Shown piece by piece: positions 16,209 through 25,800 of a DNA stretch of 30,750 nt. The position numbers and the translations under genes were made by a program. Below the pieces are notes generated by a model that was not told the origin of the DNA, ran no database searches, and saw only the letters and a list, made by a program, of their open reading frames with translations. Source of the DNA: GCA-002727735 sp036159515. GTDB taxonomy: Bacteria; Bacteroidota; Bacteroidia; Flavobacteriales_D; Parvicellaceae. The stretch's first letter is position 1; each line of letters opens with the position of its first letter. Location: contig JAYYEV010000098.1 of the NCBI GenBank assembly GCA_036159515.1, forward strand, positions 1 through 30,750, written 5' to 3'.

Positions 16209-16961
16209 ATGGAATGTCCTAGAGTAGTATCACTTATCCTATTTAATCTATCGATTGCAATTTGCACCTATGGGCAATTACCAAATGAAGAATCCCTTCA
16301 GGTGCGAGTGTCTAAAGAGGTTTGGTTAGGTGCTGTAATTCACTCGAATGGTTTCGGTTTAAACTTAGATGTAGCCAAATTTAAAACCTACAAGAAAAAA
16401 AACTTATTGCATGTTGAACTTGTAAACATGAAGCATCCCAAAGAATACAAAATGCTTGGGTTCGGAGATGAAAGTGCAAAAAAGTATGTTTACGGAAAGT
16501 TAAATTATTTAAACATTATACGTTTTGGTACGGGGAGAAGAAAATTACTATTTGAAAAATTTAGAAATAATGGAGTTCAATTTGCATTAAACACCAGTGC
16601 GGGATTCTCTTTAGCCTGCTCAAGACCAGTATATCTTCAAATTTATAAAAGAGATTACAATGGTGTACCTATCGCTGTTGTTCCGGAAAAATATGACCCC
16701 GCAGAACACGGTTATTATGATATCTACGGTAGAGGACCCCGTTTTAGAGGCTTGTTTGAATACCAATTTCAACCCGGAATATTTCTTAGAGCTGGATTGG
16801 AGGCAGATTATTCGGTTGTTCCTGAAATAATTCAAAATATTGAACTGGGTATTGCTGTTGATGGTTATTTAAATCAAGTTGAAATTATGGCTAACAACAC
16901 TCCTGCGTTTTATTTTGCCACCTTATATTTGAATTTCTCTTTAGGAAATAAATTTTATTAA
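16209..16961 (+). CDS. Secreted/outer membrane beta-rich protein, unknown function
   Basis: 250 residues with a signal peptide (VVSLILFNLSIAICTYGQ) and then repeated amphipathic strands: WLGAVIHSNGFGLNLDV, VELVNMKHPKEYK, YGKLNYLNIIRFGTGR, FALNTSAGFSLACSRP, PGIFLRAGLEADYSV, ATLYLNFSLG. This pattern, with a C-terminal aromatic Tyr, suggests a small outer-membrane barrel. It resembles an uncharacterised Bacteroidota family of similar length, which I know only from recall. It ends 4 bases before the lipA ATG, so the two are probably co-transcribed. No function can be assigned. Confidence 0.75.
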   Translation: MECPRVVSLILFNLSIAICTYGQLPNEESLQVRVSKEVWLGAVIHSNGFGLNLDVAKFKTYKKKNLLHVELVNMKHPKEYKMLGFGDESAKKYVYGKLNYLNIIRFGTGRRKLLFEKFRNNGVQFALNTSAGFSLACSRPVYLQIYKRDYNGVPIAVVPEKYDPAEHGYYDIYGRGPRFRGLFEYQFQPGIFLRAGLEADYSVVPEIIQNIELGIAVDGYLNQVEIMANNTPAFYFATLYLNFSLGNKFY

Positions 16962-16965
16962 AGAA

Positions 16966-17829
16966 ATGTCAGAAACTAACGTTTTAGAAAAACCAAAAAA
17001 ACCAAGTTGGCTAAAGGTAAAGCTTCCAACAGGAGAATCTTACAAGAAAGTAAGAAGTTTGGTTTCAGAACACAATCTTCATACCATTTGTGAGAGTGGT
17101 AATTGTCCTAATATGGGTGAATGTTGGGGTGCTGGTACGGCAACTTTTATGATTTTGGGCAACGTTTGTACACGTTCATGTGATTTTTGCGCCGTTTCTA
17201 CGGGAAAGCCAGATGAGGTAGATGTTTTTGAGCCTGCTAGAGTGGCTAATTCTGTTAAGCTGATGAATGTAAAGCATGCTGTTATTACTTCGGTTGACAG
17301 GGACGATCTACAGGATGGAGGTTCAGAGATGTGGGTTAAAACAGTAAAGGCGATTAGAAGAAAATCACCAGAGACCACCCTCGAAACGTTAATACCAGAT
17401 TTCGCAGGTAAGTGGGAAAATCTTCAAAGAATTATTGATGTTGCCCCAGAAATAGTGTCTCATAACATCGAAACCGTTAGAAGGCTGACTAAAAAAATTA
17501 GAATTCAAGCTAAATACAATCGAAGCTTAGAGTTGTTGTTAAGGCTTAAAAAAGGGGGTATGAAGACCAAATCTGGTCTTATGCTTGGTTTAGGCGAAAC
17601 AGAAGAGGAGGTAGTTGAAACTATGCAAGATTTAAGATCTGTTGAGGTAGATATTTTGACATTAGGACAATATCTTCAACCTACTCCAAAACATGCTCAG
17701 GTTAAAGATTTCATAACCCCAGAAAAATTTGAGGAATTCCAAAAACTAGGAATAGAAATGGGCTTTAGATTTGTAGAAAGTGGTCCTCTAGTTAGATCTA
17801 GTTATCATGCAGAAAAGCATCTCTTTTAA
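16966..17829 (+). CDS. lipA: Lipoyl synthase
   Basis: Radical SAM enzyme that inserts two sulfurs into octanoyl-bound lipoyl domains. 287 residues, with both iron-sulfur sites: auxiliary cluster Cys42/47/53 (CX4CX5C in CESGNCPNMGEC), radical SAM cluster Cys68/72/75 (CX3CX2C in CTRSCDFC) and the C-terminal RSSY at 277-280, whose serine ligates the auxiliary cluster. GLMLGLGETEEEV is also typical. No lipB lies nearby. It sits in a unit with the upstream beta-rich protein. Confidence 0.97.
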   Translation: MSETNVLEKPKKPSWLKVKLPTGESYKKVRSLVSEHNLHTICESGNCPNMGECWGAGTATFMILGNVCTRSCDFCAVSTGKPDEVDVFEPARVANSVKLMNVKHAVITSVDRDDLQDGGSEMWVKTVKAIRRKSPETTLETLIPDFAGKWENLQRIIDVAPEIVSHNIETVRRLTKKIRIQAKYNRSLELLLRLKKGGMKTKSGLMLGLGETEEEVVETMQDLRSVEVDILTLGQYLQPTPKHAQVKDFITPEKFEEFQKLGIEMGFRFVESGPLVRSSYHAEKHLF

Positions 17830-17881
17830 CATTTATTTAATATTTTATTCTAAACAATTATTTGGTTAACTCAATAATTCG

Positions 17882-17889
17882 TATTTTCG
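17882..17889 (+). promoter_or_regulatory. Candidate -7 promoter box ahead of the T9SS cargo gene
   Basis: TATTTTCG, one mismatch from TAnnTTTG, with TTTG at 17861-17864 placed 17 bases upstream as a possible -33 element. The ATG is at 17916. Confidence 0.35.
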
Positions 17890-17915
17890 GAATATTAAAG
17901 TGAAACCATAACAGA

Positions 17916-20900
17916 ATGAAAAAACTATATTTCGTACTACCAATCACAGCTGCATTAGCAACTGTGTTCCTAATTAAAAATACTACAACTAACGAAAATA
18001 TTCGATCTTATTTTCATAAATCTCAAAAAACAGTAGACAAACAATATACGGCTAATGAAGCACTCGAATTTCGAAAGATGCTTTACAAAGATGCTGTCAC
18101 AGGCAAAATAGAATTACAAAAATTAGCTGCTGCAAAAGATCAGGTAAAGCAAATGATGTTAGCCAAGTCGACTGCTTTGTCTTTTGTAGAAGAAGGTCCA
18201 GATAATATTGGTGGAAGAACTAGAGGTCTAGCTGTTGATCCTGACGATGATAATGTTATGTTCGCTGGCTCTGTTTCAGGAGGTCTTTTTGTAACAAGAA
18301 ACAAAGGAACTAACTGGGAAAGAGTTCAAGAATTTGACGATGCCATGCAGAATAGCGCAAGCGGAACTGGATCTTTGGGAGTTTCGTCAATTGCTATTAC
18401 AGAAAATGGAGTGCTATATGTTGCAACAGGTGGTTCTGCTTATGAGGGGAATTTCAGCTACGAGGGTTCAGCTAATATAAGTGGAGATGGTATTTGGTAT
18501 AGTATGTCTACAACAAACTTTAATTTTCAGCAGCTTTCAGGAACAGATAATAAAGATGTTTTAAAGGTAGTAGCAGATCCGGCCGAAGACAATAAAATAT
18601 ATTTTACAGGTGTAAGTTTAGGACTTAATGAATCATCTAATTTTCAACAATCTCAAAACGTTTCAGGAATTTCGGCAACTGCAACCATCGGAGATGTGAA
18701 AATTTCAGATGACGGCCTGCATATGGTTCTTGGGGTTAGACAAGGTGGTATCAGAACATGGGTTAGTCATGATGGGGGCTCTAGTTTTACAGACATGCAC
18801 TCCAATGGTTCTTTACAAGGTTTTGGATTCATAAGAGGAGAATACTCCATTTCTATGGATAAAAACAGTGACAGTAATTATGTAATGTACGCTTTATTTG
18901 CTAATTCAGTAAGTCAACTAGGTGGTGTATATAGGTCTATTGACAACGGTGATAACTGGTGTCAGATAGCGCCACAATCTACTGCATCATTTGCCCCGTT
19001 AACATCAAGAAGCGGTCAAGGATGGTATGATTTGGTTATTTTATCTTCACCTGATGGGGAAACATGTACCTTAGGAGGGATCGATCTTTGGGATTGGGTT
19101 CATACACCAGGAGCAACTACTTGCGACAATGGCCAGTGGTACAGAGCATCTAACTGGGCTGCTTCTCCTACTTCTCCAAACTATATTCATGCTGACAACC
19201 ATAGATTAACATACAATAGCGCTGGTGAAATGATTGTAGGTAACGATGGTGGTGTTCAAATAAGAACAGTATTTGGCAACTATCCTGTTAATAAAGGATA
19301 TAATGTAACACAGTTTTACTCCATGGCATTCGGTGGACTAGGTGCTGTTATTGCTGGTGCACAAGATAATGGCACACTTTATAAAGATAATTCACTTCCT
19401 TGGAAAAAAGAATTTAATGAAGTTAGTGGTGGGGACGGTTTTGAATGTGAAATTTCATATCTAGATCCTTCAGGTTTAATCGCCACGGTTTACAACGGCG
19501 CCATAAGACGCTCTGATAACAATGGAACTTCAATGGGGACAGTAAGCATTACCTGCTCAGCTGGTCCTGGAGAACCAGGATGTGCCCCTTTTTACAATGC
19601 TATTGCATTAATGGAAAATCCAGAAGATTTACAATCTAGAGATTCAGTCCAGTTTTGGCCACCAGATACTAATTCATTATCTGCTGGTGACACCATAACC
19701 TATTATAGCGAAAACTTTGGAATGCCTATTCAACACGTGTTAACACAAGACGTAAACGTATATGATACTTCCATAATGATTAATGGTACTCCGCAATCTT
19801 TCGTTACTAGAAAAGATACCATTGTACTTCCTGATTTTGTCCAATCTTATTTTGTGACTCAATGGGATAATTCAGTTTTTATTACTAGAGATATTTGGAG
19901 ATTTTCTAAACCAACTGAGTGGTGGAAGTTACACGCTGGCTCTACTAACTTTAAAAGTTTTGAAATTTCTCATGATATGAACTATGTATGGTGTGGTACT
20001 ACCAATGGGCAACTTGTTAGAGTCTCTGGATTATCCAACGTATACTCTGCTGAAGGTGCTGATTTAGACTTAAAACCTCAGGCTACAGACTCATTAATAT
20101 TATTATCTAACGGAGATACTATAACGGGCTCATTAATTTCTCAAATTGATTTTGAAAATGATGCTAACCTTTATTCTTGGCTTGATGGTAGACCGGTGGA
20201 ATATAATATCAGTGTGAAGACAGTTGGATCATTTGCAAATGTGATAACTGATATTTCAGTAGACCCTACAGATGCTGATAAAGTTTGTGTTACCACTGCT
20301 GGCACAAGTGGAAACCATGTGTTTTTCTCTACAGATGCCACATCTTCAAACCCATCTTTTATTGCTGTAGATGGAAATTTACCTGATATGCCAGTATTTG
20401 GAAGTGTTTTAGAAAGAGATCCATCCACAGATGTGATTATAATTGGTACAGAATATGGTGTTTTCACTACTGATAATCCGGTTGGTACATCAACTACTTG
20501 GACACCTTGTAATAATGAAATTGGTCCAATTCCTGTATTTGATGTTCAGCAGCAGTGGAGAGATTGGGAAGAAGGTTTTGATTCAACTAGAAGATTTAGA
20601 AGAGTAGAAAACCCAGGTGCCATCTATGCGTGTACTCATGGTCGAGGGGTCTGGAGAGCTGATAACTTATTATCAGATCAACACCATGAAGATAACCAGA
20701 TTTCTGTTAGTCCTGTATCTCTGAGTGTTTTTCCAAATCCATCATCAAACGTAGTTAATGTTAGTTTCGTTGGCCCTGTAAATGAAGAAATATCATTAGA
20801 TGTTTACGATCTTAATGGAAGAAAAATTAACTCCATAATTGACACTGAGCTATCTAATGGTAAATTTTACAACATAACTCTAGATGTGAGTACGTATCCT

Positions 20901-20969
20901 TTAGGTACCTACTTAGTCGTTATGACTTCTAACTCTACAAATAAAGTGTCCAAGTTCATTAAGTATTAA
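17916..20969 (+). CDS. Type IX secretion cargo with BNR/VPS10-like beta-propeller
   Basis: 1017 residues. An N-terminal signal (KLYFVLPITAALATVFL) is followed by a charged helical stretch (about 40-90) and a large propeller region. Sialidase/BNR-type turns with Asp-box-like motifs are seen (VTRNKGTNWERV, SHDGGSSFTDM, RSIDNGDNWCQI, FSTDATSSNPSF), together with blade starts such as VDPDDDNVMFAG and VADPAEDNKIYF. The last 81 residues, from SVFPNPSSN at about 937, form a type A T9SS sorting domain (VYDLNGRKI, LGTYLVVM, KVSKFIKY). It is therefore exported to the surface or medium. Similar proteins are often labelled glycosyl hydrolase, but I see no catalytic residues that prove this. No T9SS machinery genes are in the window. 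Confidence 0.85.
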   Translation: MKKLYFVLPITAALATVFLIKNTTTNENIRSYFHKSQKTVDKQYTANEALEFRKMLYKDAVTGKIELQKLAAAKDQVKQMMLAKSTALSFVEEGPDNIGGRTRGLAVDPDDDNVMFAGSVSGGLFVTRNKGTNWERVQEFDDAMQNSASGTGSLGVSSIAITENGVLYVATGGSAYEGNFSYEGSANISGDGIWYSMSTTNFNFQQLSGTDNKDVLKVVADPAEDNKIYFTGVSLGLNESSNFQQSQNVSGISATATIGDVKISDDGLHMVLGVRQGGIRTWVSHDGGSSFTDMHSNGSLQGFGFIRGEYSISMDKNSDSNYVMYALFANSVSQLGGVYRSIDNGDNWCQIAPQSTASFAPLTSRSGQGWYDLVILSSPDGETCTLGGIDLWDWVHTPGATTCDNGQWYRASNWAASPTSPNYIHADNHRLTYNSAGEMIVGNDGGVQIRTVFGNYPVNKGYNVTQFYSMAFGGLGAVIAGAQDNGTLYKDNSLPWKKEFNEVSGGDGFECEISYLDPSGLIATVYNGAIRRSDNNGTSMGTVSITCSAGPGEPGCAPFYNAIALMENPEDLQSRDSVQFWPPDTNSLSAGDTITYYSENFGMPIQHVLTQDVNVYDTSIMINGTPQSFVTRKDTIVLPDFVQSYFVTQWDNSVFITRDIWRFSKPTEWWKLHAGSTNFKSFEISHDMNYVWCGTTNGQLVRVSGLSNVYSAEGADLDLKPQATDSLILLSNGDTITGSLISQIDFENDANLYSWLDGRPVEYNISVKTVGSFANVITDISVDPTDADKVCVTTAGTSGNHVFFSTDATSSNPSFIAVDGNLPDMPVFGSVLERDPSTDVIIIGTEYGVFTTDNPVGTSTTWTPCNNEIGPIPVFDVQQQWRDWEEGFDSTRRFRRVENPGAIYACTHGRGVWRADNLLSDQHHEDNQISVSPVSLSVFPNPSSNVVNVSFVGPVNEEISLDVYDLNGRKINSIIDTELSNGKFYNITLDVSTYPLGTYLVVMTSNSTNKVSKFIKY

Positions 20970-21019
20970 ATATTACTGAAGGAACAATCAACATTATTAT
21001 GTAGTTTGCCTAGATAGTG

Positions 21020-21027
21020 TATATTTG
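21020..21027 (+). promoter_or_regulatory. Candidate -7 promoter box ahead of gapdh
   Basis: TATATTTG, an exact TAnnTTTG match, 20 bases before the ATG at 21048. A TTTG at 21005-21008 is too close (11 bases) to be a normal -33 element. Confidence 0.45.
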
Positions 21028-21047
21028 ACACTTATAATTTTCATCTT

Positions 21048-22049
21048 ATGAGTAAACTTGGTATTGGAATTAATGGTTTTGGACGAATTGGTAGGATGGT
21101 GCTTCGTGCCAGCCTTCATAGAAATGATCTTGAAATTAAAGCCATAAATGATTTATTGGATGTAGATCACTTAGTCTATTTATTAAAATATGATTCTGTT
21201 CACGGTAATGTTAATGCAGATATTCAGTCCGGAAGCGATTTCATTTCAGTAAATGGAAATAAGATTACAATTTTTTCAGAAAAAGATCCTGCTAAAATAG
21301 ATTGGTCATCAGTAGGTGTAACTTCTGTTGTAGAGTGTACAGGCTTGTTTACTGCTAAAGATGATGCTGCTAAGCATCTAACAGGGAGTGTTAAAAATGT
21401 GATTATTTCTGCTCCTTCAAAAGATGCTCCTATGTTTGTAATGGGAGTTAATCACCAAGAAATCACTTTGAATGATAACGTTGTATCAAATGCTTCCTGC
21501 ACTACTAATTGCCTTGCGCCTACAGTAAAGGTATTACATGATAACTTTAAGGTAAAAGAAGCGCTGATGACTACGGTTCATGCCGCCACAGCCACGCAGT
21601 TTACAGTCGATGGACCTTCCAGAAAAAATTACAGATTAGGTAGAAGTGCACTTAATAACATTATTCCCACTTCAACAGGTGCAGCCAAAGCAGTAACCAA
21701 AGTAATTCCGAGCTTAGAGGGAAAGATAACAGGCATGGCTTTTAGAATACCTACGGCTAATGTTTCTGTAGTAGATTTGACGGTTAAGCTAGAGACCGCT
21801 ACCACTTATGAAAACATCATGAATACACTAGAGTTAGCTTCTAAGAATGAATTGAATGGTATTCTTGGTTTTACAGATGACAAAGTAGTCTCACAAGATT
21901 TTGTGGGAGACCCAAGGACATCGATTGTGGATGCTGGTGCGGGTATCGAATTAAATGATACTTTCTTTAAACTAGTCATGTGGTATGATAATGAAGCAGG
22001 ATACTCTAATAAGTTATTAGATATGGCTTTGCATATCAATAATCTCTAA
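21048..22049 (+). CDS. gap: Glyceraldehyde-3-phosphate dehydrogenase
   Basis: NAD-dependent glycolytic enzyme that oxidises glyceraldehyde-3-phosphate to 1,3-bisphosphoglycerate. 333 residues, complete: Rossmann GINGFGRIGR at 7-16, INDL near 33 (the Asp fits NAD preference), catalytic Cys151 in SNASCTTNC, and His178 in TTVHAATATQ. The end has WYDNEAGYSN, which closes the active site. Its stop directly abuts the stop of the convergent lpxH with no base between. Confidence 0.97.
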   Translation: MSKLGIGINGFGRIGRMVLRASLHRNDLEIKAINDLLDVDHLVYLLKYDSVHGNVNADIQSGSDFISVNGNKITIFSEKDPAKIDWSSVGVTSVVECTGLFTAKDDAAKHLTGSVKNVIISAPSKDAPMFVMGVNHQEITLNDNVVSNASCTTNCLAPTVKVLHDNFKVKEALMTTVHAATATQFTVDGPSRKNYRLGRSALNNIIPTSTGAAKAVTKVIPSLEGKITGMAFRIPTANVSVVDLTVKLETATTYENIMNTLELASKNELNGILGFTDDKVVSQDFVGDPRTSIVDAGAGIELNDTFFKLVMWYDNEAGYSNKLLDMALHINNL

Positions 22050-22805
22050 TTATTTTACATTAAACTGTTCTAATTTCATTTCTTCACCCTCCAAAATGGC
22101 AAAAGTGTTGTGATGAATCCAATCTCCTAAATTTATATAGGTTGAATTTTCTGTAAGTTGATAACAAATAGGTAAGTGCCTATGTCCAAAAACAAAGAAA
22201 TCAATTTTATTTTCCTTTAATTTTTCTTTTGCATAAATAATAAGCCACTCTTTTTCTTCACCTAGAAAAGTTAATTCTCCAAGCATTTCTTTTTCTCTGC
22301 TCCGTCTAGACCAATGGTGTGCTATACTAAAGGCTAAATTAGGGTGAACTCTAGCAAATAGCCATTGGCAGAATCGATTAGAAAAAAAACGTTTTATAAG
22401 CTTATATTTTTTGTCACCAGGTCCGAGTCCATCTCCATGACCAATGAGGAAAGTTTTACCGTTTATTACTTTCCTAATTGGTTTTTGATGAATGGTAACA
22501 TCTAATTCTTCTTTTAGGTAATCAAACATCCACATATCATGATTCCCTGTGAAAAAGTGAATTTTAACTCCAAGATCAATTAACTCTGCAATTTTCCCTA
22601 GAAAGCGTATACAACCTTTGGGAACAGTGTATTTATACTCGAACCAAAAATCAAATATATCTCCAACGAGATAAATTTCATTTGCATCATTTTTAATATG
22701 ATCGAGCCATGAAACTACCTTGACTTCTCTTAGATAACTTTCTTTATTATTAGGGATGCCTAAATGGAAATCAGATGCAAAATATATTTTCCTTTTTTTA
22801 GTCAA
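22050..22805 (-). CDS. lpxH: UDP-2,3-diacylglucosamine diphosphatase LpxH
   Basis: Cleaves UDP-2,3-diacylglucosamine to lipid X in lipid A synthesis. 251 residues of calcineurin-like phosphoesterase: D12/H14 in ASDFHLG, D49 in GDIFDFW, N88-H89 in GNHDMW, IGHGDG and FGHRHLP, in the LpxH order. The start is a TTG that overlaps the stop of the M1 peptidase (TTGA), and no Met lies before the first metal ligand, so the start is well fixed. It is the last gene of the seven-gene run that begins with lpxK. Confidence 0.9.
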   Translation of the reverse strand: MTKKRKIYFASDFHLGIPNNKESYLREVKVVSWLDHIKNDANEIYLVGDIFDFWFEYKYTVPKGCIRFLGKIAELIDLGVKIHFFTGNHDMWMFDYLKEELDVTIHQKPIRKVINGKTFLIGHGDGLGPGDKKYKLIKRFFSNRFCQWLFARVHPNLAFSIAHHWSRRSREKEMLGELTFLGEEKEWLIIYAKEKLKENKIDFFVFGHRHLPICYQLTENSTYINLGDWIHHNTFAILEGEEMKLEQFNVK

Positions 22806-25800
22806 GGTTTTAGTTGTTTTTTGATTAAAAACGGGTTTAAAGATTTGAAATTAAAAATAAAGTTGATGCGTTGTAATAATGATAATTCATTTACAGTAAT
22901 AGCATTTGTCAAATTTCTTGAATTGCCAATGTTTTCAGAATAAATTAATGGTATATATATTTCTAAAATTGGTTGGTTATTGATTTGAATTATTGTAGTC
23001 TTTAATCCTGCATTATATGATAATATATGTTCTGTGGTCCAAAAACCTGTGTTAGCCATATACAAAGGTTCATCATAGTAAGCAAGGTCTAAAAATAAAC
23101 CTAATGGTAAACCTGGAATATCGGCATTAATATTTGTACTTATTAACCAATCATCAGATTTTCCAGCTAAACTATTTACTTTAAAACCCCCATAAGTATT
23201 GGTGTTTTGCTGAGAAAGTATATTTTCAAAATTATTGACGTTTCGTCCTAAAAATACATGGTCATATAAATAATCGGTACTGCCTTGAATACCTCTTAGA
23301 TAGAAACAAAATTCATTGCTTATGTTTTGATAAAAATGATAACCTCCAAAAAATCTAATATTTAGTTTGTCTCTTTTTTTATTAAATATATAAGTTAGAT
23401 CAGAGGTGAATTGAATGTTGTTTACTAGTGAACGATTTTCATCAAGACCATAAACATAGTTTAACTTTAGTTGTTTTGGTTTTAAAAATTGTTTATTCCT
23501 TATCAAATATTCCACTGTTCCAAAATAGCGTGTGGTTTGCTCAGTAGTTTGAGGATTAATAGTTATACCAGAGGGAATGTATTGATCTATTTTAAGCGCT
23601 CTTATTTTAATGGACTGACTGGGTGAATATCTTAAACTATTACTTTTTATTCTAAAACTTGTAGATAGCTCTTGTTTTACCCATCTATCCAAATTTGGAA
23701 TTTGCTCAAATTTGGAATGATAGCTTTGCACTTGGTAACCCAGACTTATTCTTGGAAAAAAACCGTTTGTATTTATGTTTTTAGTGAAACTACCACTACC
23801 TACAATTTGTTTACTTCCAAAAGCATACATGGGATTTACTAGCCATTCATTTTTCTTTTCTTTAATTCCTGTGTTATAAAAAGCGGTACCGATCATGAAT
23901 TTGTCATGATAATTCCAACCACTAGTTGGGATAAAATGTATTTGATTCTTATAGTTAGACTTAATGTTGTAGGGTATGGTTTTAAATGAAATTGGCTTTA
24001 TGTTTTTGGCAATACCCTTAGTTCTGTATATATGATTTCGAAAGTTAAAATCGGTCGTATTCATGTGGAAATCTAATCCAAAATGAGTAGGTGATTTATT
24101 TGATGTTAAGACAAAAGAAGTGTCTTTTTTAAACCCCTCTATCCAAGTTTGATCAACCGCCTTCAGCGTGTCATCTTTGATAAGATGGACAATATTAGTA
24201 GGTCCCTGTATTCCCTTATTGTTTTTTAACTTGACTAAGTATTGTTTGTCATCTATCTTTTTAATGCTTTTTAGATGATAATCTACCTTACCTGTAGTCT
24301 TTATGTAATCATTAAAAAACCAGGATAAGTTTTTGTTACTTTTTAATGAAAATACTTCAGCAATATCATTGGGGTCAGGGTGTTTAAATTTCCATTTATC
24401 AAAGTAAGTGTGCATGCATTCGTCAAAAAGGTCTTCTCCCAAATAATCCTTAAGGTAATGAAATCCTATTCCCGTTTTTGAATATACGATTCCACCATAA
24501 TTCATTGACGTAAATTTGGGTGACCCCATTTGCATGGGTTGATCATAATTCCTGCTTGCGTTCAATTGATAACTAAGACGGTGTACATCTTTATGCTGTA
24601 AATCCAAGTTGACTTTACTCTTCCCAGAGGATAGATTTAATATGCTTTCCTTTCCATATTTTTCTTCAAAATATCTGATTTCAATGTATGTGTTTAATCC
24701 CTCGTCCATCCAAGCATGGTCTCTCTCATTACTACCTAAAATACCGTAATACCAATTATGGCCTACTTCATGAATGATTACGGTCTCTAGACCATATTTA
24801 TTCCCGGAAGAACCAATTACGGTTATGTTAGGATATTCCATTCCACCTCCAGCACTAATAGTTCCATCAACAGCAGTTACATGATTATATGGATATTCAC
24901 CAACCCATTTTGAAAAATAATAAGTGGCATCGTTTAAATATTCGATAGCATTTGACCAAAGTTTAGCTTCATTGTTAGTAAAAAGAGCCCAAGTTTCAAC
25001 TTTTCTTTCAGATGAAGGTAGTTTAACTTCTCCCTTTAACACATGATACCTTTTGTCAGCAAACCAAGCAAAATCATGAACATTATTCTGTACAAATCGT
25101 ACTGTTTTGTATTGGGTACTGGATTTTGGAAAACTCATATCCTTTTTCCCTAAGGAGTCTTTGATGGGTAATCTATTTTCCGCTATCAGTTTTTCAGTCA
25201 GTATTGCTTTTTCATTTAAAAATCCCACTTCTTCTGGATTTTGCAAATCACCTGTTGCCATGATAACATAATTTTCAGGTAGGGTAATCCTAACATCATA
25301 TTTCCCAAATTCAGAGTAAAATTCACCTTGATTTAGGTAGGGCATAGCATGCCATCCATCTTCATCATACACTGCGGGTTTAGGGAACCATTGTGTGATT
25401 TGGTAGGATTGACCAATGTGACCTAATCTAGAGAATCTTCCAGAGGGAATTTTTACTCTAAATGGAGTAGTAATTTCTATTGAATCCCCTTTTTTTAAGG
25501 AGTTGTTAAGCATTAAGATGGCAATGTCTATATGATTGTCATTTAATTTCCATGTAACAGGTTTACCATTTACTTTAAATGCTAAGGAATCTATATATCC
25601 TCTGGCATAATTAGGAGCGTATTTAATGTAAAGCTGTCCATCCTCTATTTTTTGTTTCCCTAATTCTGTATCAATGTTTTTGTAAGCATTAGGCCATAAG
25701 TGAATTACGATAGAATCCAAATTATGTATTGAGTTATTTGTGTATACAATTTTCTCAGAACCAAATAAAAAATGATCCTTATCATCAAGTCTAACATCGA

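Noticed and set aside
17079..17378. Minus-strand open frame of 99 codons inside lipA
   Set aside because: Antisense to the iron-sulfur cysteine region of lipA; no independent evidence.
20171..20467. Minus-strand open frame of 98 codons inside the T9SS cargo gene
   Set aside because: Shadow of propeller coding sequence with no recognisable features.
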